The translations under genes were made by a program, and so were the position numbers. A stretch of DNA of 64,000 nt from Strix aluco (lineage: Eukaryota > Chordata > Aves > Strigiformes > Strigidae): NCBI RefSeq assembly GCF_031877795.1, contig NC_133940.1, positions 13,827,985 to 13,891,984 on the forward strand, written 5' to 3'. The notes below the pieces were generated by a model, which did no database searches, had not been told where the DNA came from, and was given only the letters and a program-made list of their open reading frames with translations. Numbering within the stretch: the stretch's first letter is position 1; every line of letters begins with the position of its first letter. This document shows, one piece after another, positions 35,401 to 47,400 of the stretch.

Positions 35401-38400
35401 CTTACCAGGAAAGTATTCTACTTGATTTTTCTATAAACCAGCAGTGGATTCTCTAAACAGCTCCCTGCAAACTTCTTCATAACATGATTCTACTAAAAGT
35501 GTGCTCTTTCAAGACTTGCTTTTTGTCTCCTTACTTAGGCGAGACTTTATTCTGTACCGGTACCCTGGAAAGCCATCCACTTACGCTACAGACAATGGAT
35601 TTAAAGACAAGGTGAGAAGTGAGGCAATTTCCCACCCCTGAATCCTAGTTACCTTCACTCCTGCTTAGTTGTAAAAACTTGCCACTGGAATTGAGCTCTT
35701 ATAACTCCAGTGCTCTTGCATACCTGAACAAAACCCCAAAGCTGACTTCAGCTCATGGAAAAAGCATGGTATTTGCACAACAGTATAATTATAGTATCTT
35801 TGCTTCCAATCTGAGGGATGGATTGTGTGCTGTTCTGCCAATCTTATTTTGTTACTCCAGTTCATGATTGGAAAGAAGTTTAATTTTGGCAGGAAGAGTT
35901 AACATCCCAATTCCAGAATATTCTTTCATGTTTCTGAAATACCTTTGAGTAAAAACACTTCCCAGTGTGAATTTGACTCATCTGACTGGGTAGAATGAAA
36001 TACCTGGGTTGAGCTGTAGAGCAGAACAAGATATATTTATCACATTGGCAAAGAGATGGTGTTCTCTTCCACCCTCTGTGCTGCTCTTCCTGAAGTTGGA
36101 TGAGGTGTGCAGTTTTTCTTCCTGAAAAGGGGAAGTTAATGGGAATGGATTAATCTAACAAACTGATTCATTTCTGTGACATACAAATTGAGCCCTGTTA
36201 AGAGTGGGAGCTAATGGAACAGCTTATCTACACAAGAAATTCTGCTGGGGACAAAAGGAAGTAACATAAAGGAGAAAGACTGTATTACCTCCCATCTGAC
36301 CCCTGTTGTTTTTTCTGCAGTCATGTAGATGTGCCTGCACAATTATGTGGCTAGCTCAGGCATGATGCCAGTGAAGTTGCTGTGGTATGGATTTCAGTAT
36401 GGGCTATTATATTTGCTAAAGTGGCTAGTCTGCTCTGAAATCTGTACTGCTGCAGCTGTTCTTCTCTGTTGGTTAATATTACTGTCTTTGTTTATATGCG
36501 CTTCTCTCTTTTTCGATGTAGTTTCCTATGTAGCTTAATCTAATTCCAAAATGAATTGACTCTAAAAATTAAGAAGTATGCTCTAAATGTGTGTTTGTCC
36601 TCGAAGGCTTTACCACCAGAGCTCTCATTAAGTGTTGGCAGCTGTCGTGTCAGTAGACTGCATGTACAGACAGCAGCACTTTCTGGTGTTGCTCATTCTC
36701 ACCATGAGATGAGAGCTTGTGTTGGCAGAAGACAGTAGTGCACACTGAATTAAGAGCCCTGGCATCCCAGCTCCTGCTGGTTCACTGGGAAGCATCCTTG
36801 CTGGCAGTCTGCTGACAGCTGCCCAAGGGCTTCTGCCGGTTGTAGTTGGCTGCTGTCACATGCCAAGATGGGGTTTGATGGTATATGTTTACTTGGTGTG
36901 TCAATGCATATATTGCAGAATGCATGCATCTTCTCAAAAGGCAGCATAATACTGCTTATTAAAAGCAAGGCTTTATTGGGGGCTAGAGTAGTAGATGCTC
37001 TTCTAGTCCCTCAGGTAAGGAAGGGTACAATGTGCCTTTGATACTTGGAGAGTGTATCTCGGAGGCACTGCTTGTATTTTACCTCTTGAGCAATTGGTGG
37101 AAACTAGCTCTTATTTCATGTTTAGTACAGCATGATGTGTAAATTGCTAGGGTTTTTTTGTATAATAGATAAACTTACTTAGAGGATTCAGTTTTAAGCT
37201 GATTCTACAACTTCTACGTATTTATATTGAGAATATGTTGTTCTTTTGGTGAGTTGGTGTTGACTGTAGAATGAAAGAATAATGTACTCTTGAGCTAGGA
37301 TATCTAATAGAAAAAGGTAGGTTTTACATCATTCTAGCCTCTTTTTATTTTATTTTCCCAGATTTTACTGTGTTGTTCCGGCAACAGCCATTATGACTCT
37401 GTGTATACAAAACAATTCCAGGAAAATGCTGCTATTTGCCAGGGTAAACTTGAAATAATTTTTCTATGGAAGGGAATTATGTGTTTTCATATGTTTATAG
37501 GTAGTGTTTGTTTTGGTTTTCAGGGGTGGGGAGGAAAGAGATGGAAGCTCATTTATTGTATATTAATGTATATATACACTGATTACTCTATCTGTTAATT
37601 GGGATATTGGACCAAATGACTTCCAGAGTTCCATTCTTCCCACCTTAATTACTTTATGATCCTCTCCTTAATTGAATTTAATATAACTAGTGACTTGTAA
37701 CAGTAGATAATATCTGAAGATATGCTTACCTTGAAAATTGCAGCAGTTCTTATGGATCTGGTATTATCTTAATTTGGTTTGAGCTTTGTGTTGATTTGTT
37801 CAGCTGTATTATACGAGATCCTGTACAAAGATGTGTTTGGCATGGATGAGGAAGAATTAAGGACTGCAGTTGAGATGTTTCGAAGTGGATCCAGGAAGAA
37901 CAGAAACAGTGTCTCTATAGGAAGTGAGGATGCAAACTTTGATTGTCTTCATGAAAAAGTAACCAGAAATCCATCAGAAAAGAGGTAGTATTTTGGGAAG
38001 GGGATGTGGTAAAAGGGAAGCAAAAAGAATTAAAAACCTTTCAGAGGACAACTTTTTCAAGTTTCTTTGAATGTTCATGGGTTATTAACTCTTTTTCCTA
38101 TCTCATGACACAAACATAAACCTGAAGTATATTGCAGAAGAGAGAGTGCTTTCCTTGAATCTGGGCCTCTGCTGCTGGCTATGTTATAGTTGCGTGTTAC
38201 TCTGTAAAAGGACAGCTTATCTGTAAACACAATTGTTCCTTATGTCATCAGAGTATTATTTTTTTAGTGAGAAACTGTTATTACTCTTTGCAGCCTCAAT
38301 AGCTCTGAAGAGGCAACAGTGCATTGAGAAAATGAGCTCTGCTTTATTTTCTTGTTTGTCCTTTTTTTTAATGGAATCGTACCCCAAGTAGGCTGTTACA

Positions 38401-41400
38401 TGGTGGCATTGTTCAGGTCTACTGGATCACTGGGGATGAAGGGAACAGACAGAATGTACCTATAGAAACTCATAATCCCGTGTTGTTCAAGTCACTAGAA
38501 AGGCTTGAAGGATGCCTGTGACCATTACTGAATGCTTGCAAATGACATTGGTTTGATAGGACTTAGAACAGGGTGTCATCTTGTACTTGACAGTGCAAGA
38601 GTTTATTCAGTCAATAGGATCATCTTCATCCTTTCCTAATGCAAGCAGTAGCCCTTGTTAGGGGTGGGTGTTGGAACAAGTGAAGGTCATGTTCTTGAAA
38701 CTAAGAGAAGGTTTGTCCTGTACTGCATCACAGCCATGGCTAGTGTTTAAGGCAAAATCTACCACTTGATGGCACCATAGTGCTTTTTCAGATTGTATGA
38801 ACAGTTTGTTGATTTTAATCTTGGCTAGAAATTATGCATTGTCTCTTTTGTAATCTTATTTTCAATTACTTAGAGTGGACGACTGGGAAGGCAATGCTAC
38901 AGACAATCCACAGGAGGATAAGTTCAAACAAGGCATTGGAGAAGAAAAGGTTTGTCAGTTAGGAAAGAATTCCTTATGGTGGTGGTTGTTATTTTTGTTG
39001 TTGTATGATGTTACCCTTGTTAGGGCTAAAACTTTTTTCCACTTTTTAAAAATGACTTTTTGGAAAGTGGGTGGCTTATTACTTTCACCTGCTTGTCTTT
39101 TGGTTTTGCCCATGAGTTTCTATTAGGTTGGATAAGCCTTTTTCCTTTCTGAGATTCTCTTGTTCTTCTCTAGCTAATTCCACACACCCCCCCCCACCCC
39201 CCCAAAGATGGAGCTTAGCAGATGTTTCCTGGTCTGCTGTTTGTTTTTCCCAGAAATGGTTTAAATCTGTTCGCTTTTATTTTGAAGAGAGTATAAATCA
39301 CTTTGGAACAGTTTTAGAAGCTCTGTAGAAACCTGTTTTCAGATATAACAACTGAAACTCCCACCAACTTTTGAAGCCATGGCTTCATTGGTCTGGTTAG
39401 CTTTGTTCAATTCTTTCTGAGTAAAGAACATGCCAAATGTTACTCTTGAGCCTGTTTCTGACCTTTCTGAAGTCTGTTTGCTCAGCTTCTGAGTGTCTGA
39501 ATGTGTTTTCATATTCCTGAGCTTTAGTTCTTAGGCAAATACAGTGGAAGTGAAAATTTTTGAAAATAATGTGTGTGTATCTTAGAGTGGTCCACAGATG
39601 CTGGCAAGATAGAGACTATGCTGAAAACTGTAAATGCACTTGTTAATGCTCCATTTCAACTCTTGTTTTTAGCCTCTAGAAAATCCATCAAAGATGCCTG
39701 TTCCTTATAAAGTGCTAAAGGCACTGGACCCTGAAATCTATCGAAATGTGGAGTTTGATGTTTGGCTGGACAGCAGAAAAGGTATCTTTAAAATGGGAAA
39801 AATAAAAACTCTTTCTGTACTAGACTTAATGTTAAATTTATGAATCTGAGGCCTATGTCACCTGTTTCTTCACAGCTGAAATGTGAAGGATACTGGTTAA
39901 CCCAGCAGATGCTTGTAGGTAGTACATCTGGCTAGTACCTGCTTTCTTGGATTCATTTCCAAGTACGAAATATACTGCTGCTGAGATTGTATAATGGTGA
40001 TAAGGTTGTTAAAAAATCTGACCTCTGCTACTTATTGACTATAGCGTAGGAAATACGGGGACTCAAAGCAGAGAACAGAACTCTGTTACCATTCTGTTGT
40101 ATTGGAAATCATTCAAATTTGAGTGTTTTCTTGCAGCATGTGTGCAAGGACTTCTGCTTTTTAAAGCACAATTTTGGCTTCAGGGTTGTATAATAATGAA
40201 GATCTCAAATTTAGCATTGAGATCTGTCAAATGAGATGAGTTTTCTCTTGCTTCCCAGCTCTCCTGGGCTTGAACATTCTGGAGAGATTTCACGGTCTTT
40301 GTGGCTTGGTATAGGTTGCTTTTTGGCATACACTATGGCTGATCTGTAAAGCAAGAAGTTACCTAGAAAGATAAGTTTTGAAGTGGTGTTTGATGTCTGA
40401 CCTGAAGTGTTTTGCATACTGAAGAAGTCCAGCAACTGCATAAACAGTAATGAGGGTCATTAAAATTCTTGGAACAGAGTATAGTAACTAATTATGCATG
40501 TAGAGTACTGACAGGCAGAGAATCCAGGCAAGGAATGGAGAAAAACCTCGAAATCTAGCAGCAAGGAGACTTTAGGTAATGTTAGTTTTTCTTGAATAAC
40601 ATTTTTGCCAAGTGTCACCAGTACTCTGGTAAGACAAGACACGTCCAACATCCTTAATATCAGGATTGGTATTAAATGCAGGATTAACTTAGTACCATCA
40701 CAAAAGATGTTGCAGTATTGAAGTAGTAGTGCTGCTTACTGCATTATCTGGATATTATTGATCTCCTGTGACTTAGCCTGGTTATGGTCTGTTATCTACA
40801 GTTACTTCACCATTACTATGGGGGATGTTCAGATATGCATAGGAAGTACTTAATTGGCCTATAATATGTAGTTGGATGCTGTCATGAAGTACTTGTAGGA
40901 TACATGAAGAAAGAACAGTAGTTTAAAGGCTTTTTCCTTTTTATTTATTCATTTATTTTTAGAGCTTCAAAAAACTGACTACATGGTGTTTGCTGGGACA
41001 CAGTACTATTTAGGAGACAAGTGTCAGGTTAGTACTCAAAGGAGACTCAGTTATGATAAACTATTAAAACCGCTTTAAATGGAGTATGATAAGCCATAAA
41101 ATCATTTGACTTCATAGAATTTTCCAAGGCTTTTCTCATTCTCTCCTTGTAGCTATTAATCTGACTTCTTAATTTAATTTCTTTCTAAAATCTACCTTGA
41201 AACATTGGGTAGTGTGAGGGAAAAGCTGATTGGAAATTCATTGCGAACCAGTGATATACATTCTGTGAGCATGGAAGTTCCAGATCGAGAGCTCAAAATG
41301 CAAAGGGTGTGTGTTTGAGGTAGTTTATCAGATTTTCAGTGGGGGTCAGCAGCAAGGCTGGACAGTCTTCCACTTCTCAACAGTAATGTAACAAATATTT

Positions 41401-44400
41401 TTATAAAATAGAAAGAGGTAAAAGAAGAGGATTAGCATGATCTGGCCAGGAGATGCTGAAAGGAAGGTCAGCTTTCCTTGTATTCCGATGTTGTATGTAG
41501 TGAGAGCTTATTTTTTATTACTGGTTGAGGTAGTGCTCATGATCCACTCAGTGACTTGTTTCTAGCTGAGCAGAGCTTTCCCTTCCAATTTCCTGTTTTA
41601 TCTCCCATTCTACTCAAGTTCTTAAATAGCGGTCTTCCTTGGTACTTATCTGCTTGGCACAGTGTATAAAAATAAGTTAGAAAGCAGGTATCTTCTTACC
41701 TCTAAGTTACTCAAAAGACTTTTTTTTTTTTTTTCCCTCCCTAAAGTTAGTACAGTGATCTTTATTTTGCCTGCTATTTTGAAGAAGTATTTGAGACTCC
41801 CAGGCCAACTCAATAACATAGGATCAGCTAGCAACAGCCTTTGCTATTAGTGGTTTGTAGACAGTAATTCTGAATCCCCTGATGCAGTTTGGCTTTTTCA
41901 GAGCTTCCCTTTTTCTCTCTCCAGGTACGTCTGGAGCCTGGAGGTAAGTATTACAATGCTCATATCCAGGAAGTCAGACAGGATGGCAACACGTTGACTG
42001 TATTCGTTGAGGAGCTGGCAGAAAAGTAAGCAGTCTGGTGACAACTTCATGTTTGAACTCTTCCTGGTTGAGTTTGTATATTCACAGATGCTTAAAATAG
42101 GATTGTTAAGATACTTTGAAAAGAGAACCCAGGCTTTTAAATATAAAATGAGCCTTTGCTTCCTTGTTGGCTATCACTCTTCAAATAGAATGTTGCAGGA
42201 AACTTTTTCTCTTGGATTTCTAATGACCAAAATAATTATTGTAGTGGTTTCTGTGAAATCCTGCTACTCTTCCTTTGGAATGTGAAAGTGATCTTTGCAG
42301 TTCAGGCTTAATTCATGGGTAGTAAATTGCCCTCTGCTGTTGGTTTCTCAAGTTTTTATGTTTGTACCCAACCAACTAAATAGATAATTGGCACTTCTGG
42401 CAAGTCTTATGTTCTCCACCTTGCTGTTCAAAGCATTCACCCTTCTCCAAACCTAGAATTCAGCTTGGCATATTGCAAAAATTCTGTGGGGTCATATGCT
42501 TTCAGGTGTACATTTGAAAGCACGCAAACGCAGGGAAGAAAGACTTTACCCAGGAAGTCAGTAGTGTTGGGGCTAAATCCTAGCATGCCTTTTTTAGTAA
42601 ATGAGTAGCACTAATGTGTGCTTGGTGTCAGAGAAACAGATGATTTTTATTTCCACAAGCTCCCTATACTCTTTTAAGTTTGTGGGTTTTTCTGTTATGT
42701 CCTGTTTTAGTGTTGCTTTAGTTTATGTTGTTGTGCAGTTATGCACAGTGTATCCTTGTGGCACTGCTAACATGAGTGTTCTTCGTGTAGGCATACTGTT
42801 CCTTTGGCAAACTTAAAACCAGTGACACAAGTGGCACCTGTCTTTGCTTGGAATATGGCTCCCAGCCGAAAAGGAGGAACCTATCAGAAAATAACAGGTG
42901 GATACTTCTCAGGAATAGGTTTGTACAACGTTTCCACAAGCATTCCTTCCCTCAGGGCCGGTGGGAGTGAGGGAGACACGACAATTTTAACAGTAGCAGT
43001 TTTTGGATATTGGTAGCGAGGGCATGATGTAAAGTGATTCTTCAGACAGAGGGATGAATTTGCCTTTGCAAAAGAGCAAATGCATTGGAAGTACATAGCA
43101 AAATTGCTATTGCTCAAAATTACCAAAAAAAAATTTGACATTTGAGAACCATGTATAAAGACTAGGTCTGTGAACTGAAAAGCTTGTCTGATTTGGCCTT
43201 AGCAGAGATGCATGGATGGACGAAGACTTCCCCAGCCCATTAAATATGGATTGTATTTGTTTAATTTGGAGATTTTTTTTTAATAAATCAGCCTTCATAA
43301 CGAGATTTTAACACAGAGTACTGGTTGATCAGCTGAAGTTGGGAAGGTATTCACATGTGAGATGCCCGTGCTCTGCTCATAATTTAGAATGCCCAGTTGA
43401 GCCTTATGAAGTTTGCGTACTTAAAATGTACTTTTTCTGGGATAGGCCATTGTCTCTTTCTCGTGTGTCCAAATATTGACTTCTCTCAAATGGTAGAGAA
43501 CATAGCTCTTGAGTCAACTGTTTAAGGTGTAAATCTGTCTTTTCTGTCCTCAACTGAAACTGCAGAAATGGATGTGAAAACACGGAAGCGGATGCTTAAG
43601 AAATTTCGTGGGAAGGAAGTCTTTATGACTGTGGCTTATAGCAGGGGTCAGCCAGTTCTTCCACCCCGGCTGCAGCACAGTGTTCCTTCGGGGCGCTCCC
43701 CTCCAGTTCACTGCTCACAGGGTGGTGGAAACGTGGCACCTTACGAATCCTATCATTCTCAGAATCCTCCTCAGAGACATAACCGTGGATTTGGGATGCC
43801 AAGGTATGAAGCCTTGAAAACCTCTCTGAGATCACCACTTGTTTTCTCCTAAGTAGTCTGTAGCAAGAATGAATAGAGAGTTTGTGCTATTCAATAGGTA
43901 AAACTACAAATGAGTTCCATCTGAGAGGCACTTCCTGGTAATTGCACCTTTTACCCTTTAAACTTAGGGGATCTGCCCGATTTATAAACAGGCACAACAT
44001 GGTTGGCCCTCAAATAGCATTCTGCCCCAGTCCAGGAAAGAGATGCTATCAGAACTATGACAATTTCTCCTTCAGGTCCTGGTAAGTGAATATGAACCTC
44101 TTTACAAAACATTGCTCTAAAAGAGTTGGGGAGGATGGTGGTATGTGGAGGGCTGAGTTGGCTGTTAGCGGCACAACATGAAACAATGGGTTTATTGTGC
44201 CTCTCCAAAAAACGGTTAAATTTGAGCAACGAAACCAAGGTGAAACTCCAGATAGTTGTGATTCTTAACCTCCTTTCTTGTTTTTAAAGCTCCTACAGTC
44301 GTAGCCGCCGTCAGATGCAGTGTGTGAACAAGGAATGTCAGTATGGGTTTGTACCAGGGAATGGAGAGGAGCCTCAAGAGCCAGAAGAAACTCTAACTTT

Positions 44401-47400
44401 CTATGAAATTGAAGGAGAGGATGACGCTGCTTTTCCTACTTTACCAGTAAGTTATGAACAAAGGATATGATGAAACCTCTCAAAGAGGAGGGGATGAAGC
44501 TGTACAAATGCACAGCACTTTGCCTAAATATACAGCAGGTTTTCTTTTTTTCCCCCTTGTAAAAAGTTTTAGCAGTGTGTGTTTTTGAGATGGGAAGGCT
44601 GAAATGAGTCTAGATCCTGTAAAACCTGCTTAAAACCTCAATTTTTCTAAATGTTCCCCTTCTTTCTCCTTCCCCTCACCAGCAGCCCTTGTTTTCTTGT
44701 TAGTATATTTTTATAAAAGTAGGGTCATGTTTCTTCTTTCTATTGCAGTTTGAAAACAAACCAAAAAAATCCATTCCTACTGTCTGTCTAGCTTTAAATA
44801 TTGTGGGAGATAGCTTTTCACTTGTTTGCCACACTGTAATGTATCATTTGCTTAAGTAGATTCAGAAAATGTATAGTGATAGCCTGGATTGTTCCTATGA
44901 ATTTATAGTTGTGATGTTTTGGGCTAGCATGTTGTTCCTGAAATAGTTTCTTCTGCTACAGAAACAGGGGAGAATTCCAAATCTAGACTTCTCTTAAAAC
45001 AGTCTTTCTGTCAGATTGTAGATAAAGTGGCACAGAGTATTCCTAAACTTTAAAATGAATCCTTTTATTTGTAGTTTAAGCCTAGTACAAAGCTGGATGT
45101 GCTACAGTCAATTGATATTTAGGTATCTGAATAGGAAAGCAGATTTACTTTTTTAAAAAAAAAAAAACTAAAAAACCAAAACCCTGGTAGGTTTGCATTG
45201 TTTTTTCATGTGCTGAAGCAGTGAACTTAACAAATGTTAGACTTGTATTTAAATGAGAGGGGGGGAATCTGCTCGGGGCCTTTGCAGCAGCAGCCATTTT
45301 TTAGTTTGTCTTCATGTGCTAGATGTGTAATCTTTGCTCTGATTTTCCTGCAAGAACATCAAGGAATAAGGACAGCTTATCCCACTTTTTTTTTTTTTTC
45401 TGACATGAAATCAGTATAGCTTACCAGCTTTTCCTCCCCATTGCTAGACTATATACCTGCAGCTCCTGATGAATAGTTTTTCATGTTCATTCAGTGCCTT
45501 TGTTACTGTCAATGCCAAAGCCTTTTCTCTGTCTCTTCCTTGTCTTGTTTAGTAAAGGAATATAACATTTCCTGGGGAAAGATGCATCTCGCAGGAAACT
45601 CTGCCAACCTACTAGAGGCCTGGTGGGAGAATCTTCTGACTTACCACCTCTGCTTCAACCTTGGAAATCTTACAAGCCTCTCTGAGCACTTTATCGATCT
45701 CATAGTCACCATGTCTTCTGAGGAGAATTTTGAGTGTCACCTTAGCCATCACAAAAGAGTGAATCAACTTCTTTTACTTGAGCATCTCAATCCTATATTC
45801 CTGCTTCAGAGAACCCTGTATTTTAAATTGTGGTGCAGCTAAGGACTGACTGCAGTGCAAAGGGCATGTGAAGTGGTAGAGGAGTCCTGTGGGTAACCTT
45901 GATGGGTGCTGCTCTCTGAAAGAGGTTTGCATGTGTGCGTCGAGTTAGTGCAGGCAGTGGTGTCTATGCCAGTAGCCACCCTTGGGTTTCACTAATTGTG
46001 ACTAAAGAGAACATTTTTCCATGATAAGTAGAGTATTTGGATGAACTGATCTGCTGTTGGTATGGTGGGAATGCTCCAGGATGAGAAATGCAGGAATATA
46101 TGTTGGGGGTAGCAGTCTTAGCTGTTGTCTGGGCTCTGCTCCCTCCTTTTCAGCTTTGTCTGAGCTTGAGATAAAGCTGTCTAAGTCCTGGGAGGGAGCA
46201 GCTTAACTGTATGACACAGGACAGTGGTAGGTCTTCAGAAATAAATTGCCTTAAGTTTGCTAGGCAGAGCAAAAGGTAAAGGAAAGAAATGTGGCTGCAA
46301 CCATTTTGCTGCAATCAAGGTGCATGGGAACAGACACGCAAATGGTAACTCTAGTTAAGTTTTGGTTGCAGCAAGCTTGGTCTGCCAGCCTATTTCTACT
46401 GTGTGTGTGTAAAGCATGGAAAGACTTCAAACTGTTTTTAAATGCATGCTTCTGACTTTGCTTTTTAGAGCCAGGGTGGCCCTGCTCCCATTGTCCATGG
46501 TCCAGCAGGATTTTGGGTAGCAAGGAGAGGCCCGAACTCTGTTCCACCTAACAAGCCCACACTGAATTCCTCAGAGGAGGAAGAAGAAACAAGTGAAAAT
46601 GGTGAGTTCTTTAAGGATTAGTGGGCAAAGAGAAAAGACAGTTTCAGAAGATCTCCAGTGTGCTTTTGATTGTCAAAGTAGGTTCCTTTTATCTCCTAAA
46701 TACGTGTTTATTGTGAGCTTTGAATGTGCACATGAGCACCTTATTTTTCTTTGTTGTCTGATAGAAATGTGTCACTTGTTTAAGCTTGCTACGCCATCAG
46801 CCTTGTGATTGTGTAGGTCTGTAGCAAGCCAAGTTGCTGCTTAAAAATGCATGGTGTAAATTTGGTAATGGCAACCTTGATACTTGGTGGGATAACAAAA
46901 TGAGCATGTCTTGAGTGTTTCTCTACCTTTTCTGTACAAAACAAGATGCTACTGAAAGCAACTCATTGATGGATGCGTTGAAATTGGGGTAATTTCAGCT
47001 TTAAGGGTGGGTCTTTTTGTTGTGTTTTTTTTTTTCCCTGAATTAAAGCTTCCTGTGCTCTCCCTTGTAGGGAAATTTCATGAAGAATATATCTATGCAC
47101 CTCCAGGTAAGTAGAACTTACCTATGAGTCTCTACTGATAGAAGACTCTGTGAGTGTAATGCACTCATTATGACCTTTTTATAAGTTTCTGAAGGATTAG
47201 ATTTAATGCAGCTTTTTTCAATTAATTTTGCCTATGCCCTCCAGATCCTGATTGTGAAAGTGCAACAGTATATAGTTCAGCAGAACCTACAGCAAGCTTG
47301 GTAAGCTCTAGTCACTGTCTGTTCAGATCAGGAATCCTTGAAGTGTGTGGCATTCTTCATAGAAAGTGTCCTTGGATGCAGGCTTGACATAGTAGTTCTG

